From Azospirillum canadense (GTDB lineage: Bacteria > Pseudomonadota > Alphaproteobacteria > Azospirillales > Azospirillaceae): DNA of 64,000 bases. Positions 1 to 8,242 of this stretch are shown piece by piece. The stretch's first letter is position 1. Each line of letters begins with the position of its first letter. The stretch lies in the NCBI RefSeq assembly GCF_025961225.1, contig NZ_JAOQNG010000004.1:403001-467000 (forward strand), read 5' to 3'. The notes below the pieces were generated by a model. That model saw only the letters and a program-made list of their open reading frames with translations, did no database searches and had not been told where the DNA came from. Both the position numbers and the translations under genes were made by a program.

Positions 1-23
1 GAGGTTCCGGTGGGGGCGCTCAT
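1..23 (-). CDS. livG: Branched-chain amino-acid-type ABC transporter ATPase, N-terminal fragment
   Basis: Only the first seven codons lie in the window. Reading leftwards from 23 they give Met-Ser-Ala-Pro-Thr-Gly-Thr. The ATG overlaps the livM stop codon in a four-base ATGA arrangement, the usual translational coupling in liv operons. The order binding protein, LivH, LivM then leads one to expect the LivG ATPase here. The identity rests on position only, because no domain is visible. Confidence 0.55.
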
Positions 24-979
24 ACGGTCCTCTCCTTCGTGGCGGCGCGGGGGGCGGGCTTGGTGCCCTGCTGTTCGCGGCGTTGCGCGATGAAGCCCAT
101 CAGGCCGTTGGGCAGGAACAGGACGACCGCCATGACGATCAGCCCGAACAGGGTGAGGCGGAGTTCCTGCATCTCGCGCAGGTATTCCTCCAGCAGGGTC
201 ACGATGACGGCGCCGGCGATGGGGCCGAGCAGCGTGCCCTTGCCGCCCAGCAGCACCATGATGATCATCGTCACCATGAAGGGGAACCGGAACACCTCCG
301 GCCCGACGAAGGAGATGTAGTGGGCGTAGAAGCCGCCGGCCAAGCCGGCCAGGAAGGCACCCAGCACGAAGGCCTGCATGGCGGTGCCGAAGGGATCGAC
401 CCCGATGGACTGCGCCACGTAGCGGTTCTCCCGCACCGCGACCGCCGCCCGGCCCGCGTTGGAATGGACGAAGCGGAAGGCGAGGTAGAGCGCCACTGCC
501 GTCAGGCCCAGCACGATGTAGAAGAAGGTGCCCTTGTTGGTGATGCCGAACTGGTCGATGCCCGCCAAACCCATGGGGCCGTTGGTGACGGCGATCCAGT
601 TGTTGGCAACGATGCGCAGCACCTCCGCAAAGGACAGCGTGACGATCACGAAGTAGGGGCCTTGGAGGCGCAGCGTGATCGCGCCGATGCCGAAGCCGAA
701 GACCGCTGAGATCAGGCCGGCCAGCGGGATCGTCGCCCACATCGGCAGGCCAAGATGCGTGGACAGCAGCGCCGCCGTGTAGGCGCCGGCGCCCAGGAAA
801 GCGGTGTGGCCCAGCGAGAACTCGCCGACATAGCCGACCACCAGGTTCAGGCTGGTCGCCAGGATGGCGTAGAACAGCGCCACCACGCCGAGATGCAGGA
901 GGTACTGGTCCGTCACCAGCGCCGGCAGCAGGGCCGCCGCGGCCAGGAAGGCCAGAAGGACGTTGCGTTCCAGGGTCAT
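20..979 (-). CDS. livM: Branched-chain amino-acid-type ABC transporter permease LivM
   Basis: Inner-membrane permease of a LivKHMGF-type importer (319 aa, usual LivM length). Hydrophobic segments run through most of the chain. The family blocks LNLVVGYVGEFSLGHTAF (about residues 44-61) and GPYFVIVTLSFAEVLRIV (about 107-124) are clear, as is the cytoplasmic coupling loop around RENRYVAQSIGVDPF near 183. MVLLGGKGTLLGPIAGA near 245 is the conserved last third. The tail after about 300 is hydrophilic. One base separates it from livH and its stop overlaps the livG start, so the genes are cotranscribed. The substrate is not defined by the sequence; the nearby amidases leave amides or ureides possible. 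Confidence 0.93.
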   Translation of the reverse strand: MTLERNVLLAFLAAAALLPALVTDQYLLHLGVVALFYAILATSLNLVVGYVGEFSLGHTAFLGAGAYTAALLSTHLGLPMWATIPLAGLISAVFGFGIGAITLRLQGPYFVIVTLSFAEVLRIVANNWIAVTNGPMGLAGIDQFGITNKGTFFYIVLGLTAVALYLAFRFVHSNAGRAAVAVRENRYVAQSIGVDPFGTAMQAFVLGAFLAGLAGGFYAHYISFVGPEVFRFPFMVTMIIMVLLGGKGTLLGPIAGAVIVTLLEEYLREMQELRLTLFGLIVMAVVLFLPNGLMGFIAQRREQQGTKPAPRAATKERTV

Positions 980-980
980 G

Positions 981-1859
981 TCACGCCCTCTCCGCGCGGA
1001 TCGAGAAGAGGCCCTGCGGCCGGAACAGAAGGATCAGGATGACCAGGACGAAGCCGACGACGTCCACCATGCCCGTGGCGACATAGCCGCCCCAGAAGGC
1101 CTCCGCCACGCCCAGCAGCAGGCCGCCCGCGATGGCGCCGGCGAAGCTGCCCATGCCGCCGAGGATCACCACGACGAAGCTCTTCAGGCTGATCAGCCCG
1201 CCGACCGACGCCTGGGCGGAGTAGATGGAGCCCAGCAGCATGCCGGACAGCGCGGCCAGCGTGCAGCCGAGCGCGAAGGTCGCGGCGTAGACGTTGCCCG
1301 TGCGGATGCCGGCAAGGCTGGCCGCCATCGGGTCCTGGAAGGTGGCGCGCATGGCCGCCCCCAGCCGCGTCCTGCGGATGATCAGGTGGGCGCCGGCGAT
1401 CAGCGCGATGCCCACACCCACGGCGACCAGCCGCAGCTTGGTGACGGCGATCGGGCCGAAGAACAGCGGCCCTTCGGAGACGGCGCCGGCCACCTTCATG
1501 GGGGCGGGGCCGACCACCAGCAGGGTGGCGTTGACCAGGAAGATCGACAGCCCGATGGTCAGCAGGATGCCCGGCTCCTCGCCCTGGCCGCGCACGCGTT
1601 CGATCAGGAAGCGGTCCACGAGCCAGCCGAACGCCGCCATCGCCACCGCGACCAGCGCGAGGCCGGAGAAGAAATCAAGCCCGAGGTAGGAGGTGACGAA
1701 CCAGCCCGTCACCCCGCCCAGCATGTAGAACTCGCCATGGGCGAAGTTGACCACGCGCATCAGGCCGAAGATCAGCGTCAGACCCAGGGCGGACAGGGCG
1801 TAGAACACGCCCATGACCACTCCGTTGGTCAGAAACTGCAGAAAGAGATCCAGATCCAT
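981..1859 (-). CDS. livH: Branched-chain amino-acid-type ABC transporter permease LivH
   Basis: Second permease of the same importer (292 aa). The N-terminus carries the LivH signature GLTLIFGLMRVVNFAHGEF at about residues 26-44, followed by alternating hydrophobic helices. The loop with FQDPMAASLAGIRTGNVYA (about 175-193) is the ATPase-coupling region, and FVVVILGGMGSFAGAIAGG follows near 229. The start has no longer in-frame alternative and lies 80 bases after the binding-protein gene. LivH and LivM form the heterodimeric channel in this family. Confidence 0.93.
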   Translation of the reverse strand: MDLDLFLQFLTNGVVMGVFYALSALGLTLIFGLMRVVNFAHGEFYMLGGVTGWFVTSYLGLDFFSGLALVAVAMAAFGWLVDRFLIERVRGQGEEPGILLTIGLSIFLVNATLLVVGPAPMKVAGAVSEGPLFFGPIAVTKLRLVAVGVGIALIAGAHLIIRRTRLGAAMRATFQDPMAASLAGIRTGNVYAATFALGCTLAALSGMLLGSIYSAQASVGGLISLKSFVVVILGGMGSFAGAIAGGLLLGVAEAFWGGYVATGMVDVVGFVLVILILLFRPQGLFSIRAERA

Positions 1860-1939
1860 GGCGGTCTCGCGAATGCTTGGCGTGGATCGTCAGGTGTGCG
1901 GGTGGGGGAGGCTCCGCTGCGGAGACCTCCCGCGGCCGG

Positions 1940-3076
1940 TCAGTGCGGCGCGTCCACGGGGGTGGAGGCGATGACCTTCGGTTGCCCGCCTTCGATCCGC
2001 ACCAGCACCGCGTCGAAGCCGTAGGCCTGGCCCTTCTCGGTGAAGCGGTAGACGCCGTTCGGCGCCTCGTACTGCGTCTTGGCGAGGGCGGCGCGGATGG
2101 CCTCCGCGTCGGTGTTGCCGGCCCGTGCGATGGCCTGGGCGGTGATGTTCAGGGCGTTGTAGCCGGCGGCCCCGTACTTGCCCGGCTTCACGCGGTACTT
2201 CGCCTCGTAGCTCTTCACGAAGGTCTGGTTGCGCGGCGCGTCCATGCTGGAGGCGTAGGGCACCGCGGCGTGGATGCCCTCCGCGGCGGAGCCGGTCAGG
2301 TTGATGAAGTCGGCCGTCGCCCAGGAGCCGACGCCGAACACCTTGGCGTCCAGGCCCATTTCGCGGATCTGCTTGACCAGGATGGAGCCGTCCTGCGTTT
2401 CCGCGGCGACGAAGACGCCGTCCGGCTTGGCGGCGCGCAGCTTGGTCAGCAGCGTGAAGAAGTCGGTGGTGCCGTGGTCGAAATACTCGGTCAGGACGCT
2501 CTTCGCGCCCAGCGCCGACAGGTCGCGGGAGAACTCCTCCACGCCGCCGCGGCCCCAGTCGTCGTTGACGCCGATGTAGGCGACCTTGGTCAGCTTAAGG
2601 TCGTTCGCCAGGATCTTGGCGAAGGCCTTGGCCATCAGCGCGTCGGTCTCCGCGGCGCGGAAGAAGTAGGGGTTGCCCTGCTCCGTCAGGCTGGCCTGCG
2701 AGGACACGCCGGTGACCAGCGGAATCTTGTACTTCTGCGCCACCGGCATGATCGCCGCGGTGGCGGAGCTGCAAAAGGCGCCGACCAGCGCCGCGACCTT
2801 GTCCTTCTGCACCAGCTTCTCGACGGCGTTCACCGAGTTGGCCGGCGTGCACTGGCCGTCTTCGATGACCAGCTCGATCTTCTTGCCGAGAATGCCGCCG
2901 GCGGCGTTCATTTCCTCGACCGCGAGCTTGGCGCCTTCCACGACGGACTTGCCGTTGTAGGCGACCGAGCCGGTCAGCGGCTCGACCATGCCGATCTTGA
3001 TCGTGTCCTGCGCCTGCGCCGAAAGGGGCGCGGCGGCGCCCGCCAACAGCAGGCTGCCCAATACGAGTCTCTTCAT
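1940..3076 (-). CDS. ABC transporter periplasmic substrate-binding protein, LivK/Peripla_BP_6 family
   Basis: A 378-aa protein with a typical Sec signal peptide (positively charged start, hydrophobic core, likely cleavage after ALSAQA-Q near residue 22). The mature part opens with DTIKIGMVEPLTGSVAYNG, the beta-strand and ligand loop of type I periplasmic binding proteins. VEEMNAAGGILGKKIEL near 52 is the second family hallmark. It delivers ligand to LivH/LivM. Homologues bind leucine, urea, short amides or aromatic acids, and the ligand here cannot be read off. It is first gene of the minus-strand operon and is preceded by a 369-base non-coding stretch that must hold its promoter. Confidence 0.9.
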   Translation of the reverse strand: MKRLVLGSLLLAGAAAPLSAQAQDTIKIGMVEPLTGSVAYNGKSVVEGAKLAVEEMNAAGGILGKKIELVIEDGQCTPANSVNAVEKLVQKDKVAALVGAFCSSATAAIMPVAQKYKIPLVTGVSSQASLTEQGNPYFFRAAETDALMAKAFAKILANDLKLTKVAYIGVNDDWGRGGVEEFSRDLSALGAKSVLTEYFDHGTTDFFTLLTKLRAAKPDGVFVAAETQDGSILVKQIREMGLDAKVFGVGSWATADFINLTGSAAEGIHAAVPYASSMDAPRNQTFVKSYEAKYRVKPGKYGAAGYNALNITAQAIARAGNTDAEAIRAALAKTQYEAPNGVYRFTEKGQAYGFDAVLVRIEGGQPKVIASTPVDAPH

Positions 3077-3445
3077 CTCTCCCTCCGCTTCGACGGTGGT
3101 TTTTCAACGGTTGCCATCGACGACTCCCCGTCCGATCCACGCCATCCGTGTGGCCGCGATTGCGGCTCGGGAGGGGGGATCGGTGTCGTCCGCAGGTTCT
3201 GCGGTTGCCGTGTTTTATTATACGGTCAATTAATTATGGGGCGATGCTAACGGTGGCCTCGCGGCGCTGTCAATCGAATTTCCGACAGGGATTGTTGGGC
3301 ATTCGCCCCGGGAGTATCGCGTTGTTGCACTGCAAGGTATGGGCCATGTCCGGGTCGGGCGCTGGGGTAAGCGTTCGGGCGACATTCCTGTGCGCACCCA
3401 AGATCGCAAGATGCCGCCCCCGTAAGCAGCGTGAACGATTTCTCG
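3077..3445. other. Non-coding interval upstream of the liv-type operon
   Basis: No plausible gene is visible. Reading on the minus strand there is a TATAAT hexamer (3222-3217) without a convincing -35 box. Further upstream is a sigma-54-like element, listed separately. The part next to 3445 separates the binding protein from the amidase, which is read in the same direction, so it probably contains the end of the amidase transcript as well as the promoter of the transporter. Confidence 0.5.
3330..3347 (-). promoter_or_regulatory. Weak sigma-54-type promoter candidate
   Basis: On the minus strand the sequence reads TGGCCCATACCTTGCA. GG and GC are spaced by exactly ten bases and the TTGCA -12 block is perfect, with two mismatches to the TGGCACGN4TTGCA consensus. 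Transcription would begin near 3320, leaving an untypically long leader of about 240 bases before the binding-protein start, so this call is tentative. Confidence 0.3.
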
Positions 3446-4852
3446 TCAACCCACACGCATTGGCGGCTGCGCGCTCCAACCGATCATCGTTTCCATCGCG
3501 GCGGCCAGGGTCAGCACGCGGGCGTCGGACAGGCGGGGGCCGGCGATTTGCAGGCCGACCGGCAGCCCGCGGTTGTCCAGCCCGCAGGGGATGGAGCAGG
3601 CTGGCGCGTAGCAGTGGTTGAGCAGCGGCGTGAACACCGCGTGGCCGCGCGGGCTGGCCGGGCGCCCCTCTATGGTCGTCGGGCCGAGCTGGTCGAGCGG
3701 CCAGGCGGTGACCGGCGTGGTCGGCGTGATCAGCAGGTCGAAGCGGGTGAAGAAGGCGCCGAGCGCGCGGTAAGCTTCCTCCCGCAGGTGCAGGGCGCGG
3801 GCGACCTCCGCGCCGGTGGTGCGGAGGCCCGCCTCGATCTGGACGGCGATGTCCGGGTCGAACAGGCCCGGCTCCGAGCGGAAGCGGTCACCATAGAGTG
3901 ACGCCAGACCGGCGAATTGCAAGGCCATCAGTCCGGATTCGCCAGCCCCCTCCGGCCAGACGGGATCGGCCTCCTCCACAGGAACGCCGGCCCACTCCAG
4001 GCGGCGCACCGCGTATTCCACGCAGCGGGCGACGTCCGGCTCCACCGCGAAGCCGAGGCCGAGGCGTGGGCTGTAGGCGACGCGCAGGCCGGTGGGATCG
4101 GGGGCGGTGATCGCGTCGAGGAAGCGTCCGGGCACCGCCACCGACTGCGGATCGCGCGGGTCGGGTCCGGCCAGAACGTCCAGCATCAACGCCACGTCGC
4201 CGACCGAGCGGGCCATCTGCCCGACCACCGAGTTGCCGAACACCGGCTCCGCGAAGCCGATGGGGTGCGGGACGATGCCGGCCGAGGGCTTCATCCCCAC
4301 CACCCCGACATGCGCCGCCGGCCGGCGCGTGGAGCCGCCCCCGTCGGTGGTCAGCGCCAGCGGCGACAGGCCGGCGGCGACCGCGCTGGCTGCCCCGCCC
4401 GACGACCCGCCAGGGGTCAGTTCCAGGTTCCAGGGGTTGCGCGTGGCGCCGTGCAAGGGGTTGGTGGTGACGCCCTTGCAGGCGAACTCCGAGCAGTTGG
4501 TGATGCCGGCGAAGACGGCGCCCGCGGCGCGCAGCCGGGCCACCGCCACGGCGTCCTGCGGCGCTTTGAAGCCCGCGAACAGGCGGGAGCCCTGGGTGGT
4601 CGGACAACCGCCGACCCAGATGTTGTCTTTCACCGTGAAGGGGACACCGAGCAGGGGCAGAGCCTCACCCCGCGCGGCGCGGGCGTCGGCCGCCGCCGCC
4701 TCGGCGCGTCCGGCTTCCGGGTTCCAGTGGACGAAGGCATTGAGTCGCGGATTCTCCGTGGCGATGCGCTCCATCAGCGCGTCGAACAGGGTGACGGCGC
4801 TCAATTCGCCGGCGGCGACGTGTTCGGCGATCCGGCGTGCGCTCAACTGCAT
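3446..4852 (-). CDS. Amidase signature family hydrolase
   Basis: Serine hydrolase of the amidase signature family (468 aa). The Ser-cisSer-Lys triad is complete: Lys75 in PFTVKDNIW, cis-Ser150 in TPGGSSGGAASA and nucleophile Ser174 in TDGGGSTRRPA, with the usual spacing of 24 between the two serines. The start was set at MQLSARRIAEHV. The reading frame is open further upstream, but that stretch is low-complexity and overlaps the divergent neighbour. It is divergent from the HIU-hydrolase-like gene. Such enzymes hydrolyse carboxamides, carbamates or allophanate. The block around it suggests release of ammonia from an amide intermediate, an inference. Confidence 0.88.
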   Translation of the reverse strand: MQLSARRIAEHVAAGELSAVTLFDALMERIATENPRLNAFVHWNPEAGRAEAAAADARAARGEALPLLGVPFTVKDNIWVGGCPTTQGSRLFAGFKAPQDAVAVARLRAAGAVFAGITNCSEFACKGVTTNPLHGATRNPWNLELTPGGSSGGAASAVAAGLSPLALTTDGGGSTRRPAAHVGVVGMKPSAGIVPHPIGFAEPVFGNSVVGQMARSVGDVALMLDVLAGPDPRDPQSVAVPGRFLDAITAPDPTGLRVAYSPRLGLGFAVEPDVARCVEYAVRRLEWAGVPVEEADPVWPEGAGESGLMALQFAGLASLYGDRFRSEPGLFDPDIAVQIEAGLRTTGAEVARALHLREEAYRALGAFFTRFDLLITPTTPVTAWPLDQLGPTTIEGRPASPRGHAVFTPLLNHCYAPACSIPCGLDNRGLPVGLQIAGPRLSDARVLTLAAAMETMIGWSAQPPMRVG

Positions 4853-4919
4853 GGTGTGTCCTTGACCTGGTCTCGAAGCCGGGTGTTCATGAAGGCACTC
4901 GGCAACAGGGGATGATGCA

Positions 4920-5276
4920 ATGGCCGGCGGTGTTTCGGTGCATGCGGTGGACGTGGCGCGCGGCGTGCCGGCGCAGGGGATGCGGGTGGAACTGTTCGCG
5001 CTTCGTGACGGCGGGCGGGTGCTGCTGGCCGAGGGCGTGCTGGGGGCCAACGGCGCGCTCGACCATCCGGTGACGGCGGGGCAGGGCGTGACCGCCGGCG
5101 TCTACGAGGCGGTGTTCCACATCGGTGCCTTCCAGCGTGCGGCCGGTGTCGCCGTCGGGTCGCCGGCCTTCCTGGAGGAGGTGCCCTTCCGCTTCACGGT
5201 CACCGACGTCGACCAGCATTTCCACCTGCCGCTGAAGTTCACCCCCTGGGGCTTCTCGCTGTTCCGCGGGGCGTGA
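4920..5276 (+). CDS. uraH: 5-hydroxyisourate hydrolase-like protein (transthyretin fold)
   Basis: 118 aa, the full size of bacterial transthyretin-like HIU hydrolases, which open 5-hydroxyisourate in urate-to-allantoin conversion. The N-terminal VSVHAVDVARGVPA block includes the conserved His8. The C-terminal block FHLPLKFTPWGFSLFRGA carries the second conserved His. Two hallmarks deviate: the motif that normally reads Asp-Gly-Arg has Asn-Gly-Ala (Ala46 in place of the catalytic Arg), and the C-terminus is FRGA instead of YRGS. It is thus a family member with doubtful HIU hydrolase activity. It faces away from the amidase gene and ends 4 bases before the convergent permease stop. No urate oxidase or OHCU decarboxylase gene is in view. 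Confidence 0.8.
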   Translation: MAGGVSVHAVDVARGVPAQGMRVELFALRDGGRVLLAEGVLGANGALDHPVTAGQGVTAGVYEAVFHIGAFQRAAGVAVGSPAFLEEVPFRFTVTDVDQHFHLPLKFTPWGFSLFRGA

Positions 5277-5279
5277 CGC

Positions 5280-6095
5280 TCAACGGAGCTGGCGCGACAG
5301 GCCGGCGACCCGCTCCATCACCACCATGGCGAGAACCGTGACGACGATCAGCACGCCCGACACCGCGGCGGCGCGGACGTCCAGGCTGTTCTCCAGGATC
5401 TGCCACATGCGGATGGGCAGCACCTCGTTGCGGGCGTCGGCCATGAACAGCGACACGGGGATGTTGTCGAAGCTGGACATGAAGGCGATGAAGGCGCCCG
5501 CCCCGATGCCGTTGCGGATGGTCGGAAGCGTCACCCGGCGGAAGGTGTAGAGCCGCCCGGCCCCCAGGCTTTCGGAGCTTTCCAGCAGCGCCGGGTCGAG
5601 CTGCGCGAGGCTTGCCAGCGTGGTGCGCAGCACGTAGGGCACGCTGACCACGATGTGCCCGACCGCCAGCGTCAGGAAGGACAGCTCGATCCCCGCCGTG
5701 CTGAAGAACATCAGCGACGCCAGCCCGAAGGCCAGCGCCGGCAGCACCAGCGGCGACATGAACAGCCCGTCCAGCCCGCGCGCCCAAGCCTTGCGGCTGC
5801 GCCCGATGGCCAGCGCCGCGGCGGTCCCCAGCACCACCGACACCCCGGTCACCACGACGCCAAGCTGGAGGCTGGTCAGCGCCGCGTCCTGAAGCTGCCA
5901 CGCGTCGAGCAGCGACACGTACCAGCGCAGGCTGTAGGAGGGCGGCGGGAACTTCAGCGAATAGCCGTCGGTGAAGGAGGTCAGCAGCACGACCAGCGTC
6001 GGCGCCGCCAGCAGCAGCAGCGCCGCGGTGGACAGCGAGCCCATGACGAGCCCGAAGGAGAAGCTGCCCCAGGTCGGGCGGCGCGGATCAGGCAT
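5280..6095 (-). CDS. Spermidine/putrescine-type ABC transporter permease (PotC-like)
   Basis: 271-aa inner-membrane permease of the MetI/BPD superfamily with about six hydrophobic segments. The EAA coupling loop is seen around ESLGAGRLYTFRRVTLPTIR (about 176-195). The start overlaps the preceding permease gene by eight bases, so the two are translationally linked. PotC-type proteins pair with PotB-type proteins in importers of polyamines, opines or related amines. The binding protein and ATPase lie upstream in the same operon. Confidence 0.9.
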   Translation of the reverse strand: MPDPRRPTWGSFSFGLVMGSLSTAALLLLAAPTLVVLLTSFTDGYSLKFPPPSYSLRWYVSLLDAWQLQDAALTSLQLGVVVTGVSVVLGTAAALAIGRSRKAWARGLDGLFMSPLVLPALAFGLASLMFFSTAGIELSFLTLAVGHIVVSVPYVLRTTLASLAQLDPALLESSESLGAGRLYTFRRVTLPTIRNGIGAGAFIAFMSSFDNIPVSLFMADARNEVLPIRMWQILENSLDVRAAAVSGVLIVVTVLAMVVMERVAGLSRQLR

Positions 6096-6978
6096 GGATG
6101 TACCCCTTGCTGGCGCGGCCGAGCAGGTTCAGCAGCATCACCACCCCCAGCACCGACACCATGAAGACCATGGAGATCGCCGCGGCGAAGGGCCAATTGT
6201 GCAGCGTGATCGTCTGCTGGTAGATGTACTGCGGCATGAACAGCAGCTGGCCGCCGCCGACCAGCGACTGCGTGATGAAGGCGGTGACCGACGCTGCGTA
6301 GGTCAGCAGGCAGCCGGCAACGATGCCCGGCAGGCTGAGCGGCAGCGTCACCTTGAAGAAGGTCCGCCACGGCCCTGCCCCCAGCGCCGAGGAGGCGTCG
6401 AGCAGGTTGGGGTCGAGCCGCGTCAGCGTGGTGATCAGCGGCAGCACCATCAGCGGCATCTGCACCTGCACCAGCGCCGCGACCAGCCCGTTCTCGGTGT
6501 AGAGCAGCCGCAGCGGCGTCTCCGCAAGGCCCAGCGTCAGCAGCAGGTTGTTGACGATGCCGTCGCGCCCCAGGATGACCACCCAGGCAAAGGTGCGCAC
6601 CACGACCGAGGTCAGCAGCGGCAGGATGACCACGAGGATCAGCGCCGACTGCATCCGCGGCCCGCTGCGGGTGTAGAGCCAAGCCAGCGGATAGCCGAAC
6701 AGCAGCGTCAGCGCCGTGACCTTGACGCCAAGGAACAGCGTGCTGCCCAGCACCTTCCAATTGAAGGCGTCGCCGAAGAACTTGGCGTACTGGTCCAGCC
6801 CGAAGCGGGTCATCTCGCTGTCGGCGAACAGGCTGACGACGACCAGCAGCAGCAACGGCGTGACGAAGAACACCGCGAAGAAGGCGGTCAACGGCAGCGC
6901 CAGGGTCCATTCCAGCCCCGCATGGGGCTTTGGTGGGGCATGGGCCGAGGCGACTGTGTCAGCGGTGCTGGCGACCAT
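6088..6978 (-). CDS. Spermidine/putrescine-type ABC transporter permease (PotB-like)
   Basis: 296 aa from the ATG that gives MVASTADTV. Upstream the frame is open but runs through the repeat element at 7015-7132, so the longer start was rejected. TM1 is LALPLTAFFAVFFVTPLLLL (about 27-46), and the EAA loop is SALGAGPWRTFFKVTLPLSL near 187. The gene lies 182 bases after the binding-protein stop, with a large palindromic repeat in between that could lower expression of the membrane genes relative to the binding protein. Confidence 0.9.
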   Translation of the reverse strand: MVASTADTVASAHAPPKPHAGLEWTLALPLTAFFAVFFVTPLLLLVVVSLFADSEMTRFGLDQYAKFFGDAFNWKVLGSTLFLGVKVTALTLLFGYPLAWLYTRSGPRMQSALILVVILPLLTSVVVRTFAWVVILGRDGIVNNLLLTLGLAETPLRLLYTENGLVAALVQVQMPLMVLPLITTLTRLDPNLLDASSALGAGPWRTFFKVTLPLSLPGIVAGCLLTYAASVTAFITQSLVGGGQLLFMPQYIYQQTITLHNWPFAAAISMVFMVSVLGVVMLLNLLGRASKGYIHA

Positions 6979-7014
6979 GGGCGGGGGTCCGTGGGGGGTG
7001 TGAGGGGAGTGGTT

Positions 7015-7132
7015 GCGTTGGGCCCCCACCCAACCCTCCCCCACCTTCGGCGGGGGAGGGCTTTGAGGGACGCGGGGCGGAGTTCCCTCCCCCGTCGAAG
7101 ATGGGGGAGGGTTAGGGTTGGGGGCCCGACGC
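7015..7132. repeat. Nested REP/BIME-like inverted repeat
   Basis: Two palindromic units, 7034-7060 and 7085-7111, each have CCCTCCCCC and GGGGGAGGG arms around a short loop. They lie in opposite order and are enclosed by longer outer arms (7015-7043 against 7102-7132, GTTGGGCCCCCACCC and its imperfect complement). The element sits inside an ABC operon between the binding-protein and permease genes. In enterobacterial maltose operons, REP elements at the same kind of position stabilise the upstream mRNA. Confidence 0.8.
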
Positions 7133-7160
7133 AAGAGCTGTGGGGGCCCGGTTCGACTCC

Positions 7161-8207
7161 TTACACCTTGATTTCCTTGTTGAACCGCTCGATCCAGGCG
7201 GCGCGGTTCTTGTTGATGATCGACCAGTCGTGGAAGACGAAGGACGCTTTCAGATCCTCCTGGTCCTTGGCGATCATTTTGGCGATGTCACCCTCCATCT
7301 TGACCTTGCCGTTGGTCGGGATGACGAAGAAGGGCGCCTGCATCAGCTTGGTCTGCACCTCCGGCGCCATGGCGGATTCGATCAGCGCCGCCGCCAGCGG
7401 GGCGTTGGGCGTGTTCTTGGCGATATGGGCGGTCGTCAGGAAGGCGATGGTGCCGGTCTTCGGCTTGGCGAACTCCACCGGCACGCCGCGGGCGCGCAGA
7501 ATCTGGATGGCGTTGAAGTTGCCGGGGGAGATGTCGATCTGCCCCTGCTGGAACAGGGTGGCGAGCGCGCCGGGGTTCGGGGCCACAGCGCCCAGGTTGG
7601 GCTGAAGCTCCTTCAGCGCGGCGAAGGCCGGGTCGATGTTGTCCTCGCCGCCGCCGCGGATCTTCGCCAGTTCCACCATGAAGGCGGTGCCGAGCGTCGA
7701 GTTCATGTTGGTGATGCCGACGCGGCCCTTGTATTCCGGCTTCCACAGGTCGTCCCAGCTGGTCGGCGGGGTCTTCACCTTTTCCGGGTTGTAGGTGATG
7801 CCGACAGCCTGGAAGAAGATGCCCGGCCCTTCCGGCAGCTGCGCCACCGGCAGCAGATCCCTGTAGTTTTTGCTGGCGTCGGTCGGGAAGGGGGCGGTCA
7901 GCCCCTGGTCGATCAGCGTCAGGCGCGGGCCCGGATCCATCAGCATGACGTCGATCGGCGGGCTGTTCTTCGCCGCGGCGACCTTGGCGATCATGTCCAC
8001 CGACAGCATGGGGTCGAGCACGATGTCGGCGTTGCCGTTGGCCTTGCGGAAATGCGGGACGATCACCTCGCGGTGCGCTTCCTCCCAGCTGCCGGTGAAG
8101 GTGGCGAACACCAGCTTGCGCGCCTGCGCCCAGCTGAGGCCCGGGAACAGGTTCATGGCGCCCAGCGTGAGGCTCGCGGCCAATATGTGACGGCGGTTGA
8201 GGGTCAT
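7161..8207 (-). CDS. Spermidine/putrescine/Fe-type ABC transporter substrate-binding protein
   Basis: 348 aa, extracellular solute-binding protein family 1. The N-terminus (LNRRHILAASLTLGAMN then a cleavable WAQA) has paired arginines, so Tat or Sec export is possible. The mature part starts RKLVFATFTGSWEEAHREV, as in PotD- and FbpA-like proteins. GIFFQAVGITYNPEKVK and WDDLWKPEYKGRVGI are the mid-domain family motifs. The start is the first ATG after the ATPase stop, 35 bases away. The ligand is unknown; polyamine-like or small amide compounds are both compatible. Confidence 0.9.
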   Translation of the reverse strand: MTLNRRHILAASLTLGAMNLFPGLSWAQARKLVFATFTGSWEEAHREVIVPHFRKANGNADIVLDPMLSVDMIAKVAAAKNSPPIDVMLMDPGPRLTLIDQGLTAPFPTDASKNYRDLLPVAQLPEGPGIFFQAVGITYNPEKVKTPPTSWDDLWKPEYKGRVGITNMNSTLGTAFMVELAKIRGGGEDNIDPAFAALKELQPNLGAVAPNPGALATLFQQGQIDISPGNFNAIQILRARGVPVEFAKPKTGTIAFLTTAHIAKNTPNAPLAAALIESAMAPEVQTKLMQAPFFVIPTNGKVKMEGDIAKMIAKDQEDLKASFVFHDWSIINKNRAAWIERFNKEIKV

Positions 8208-8242
8208 GGGCGAAAGACTCCGGACGGAGAGGAGGGGAGGGG

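Noticed and set aside
963..2024. Long plus-strand frame opposite livH
   Set aside because: Composition is His/Gln/Arg/Asp-rich, typical of antisense frames in GC-rich genes; livH and livM on the other strand have full family patterns.
6979..7134. Longer N-terminus for the PotB-like permease
   Set aside because: It would translate the palindromic repeat into a Pro/Gly/Ser-rich tail; the ATG at 6978 starts right before TM1.
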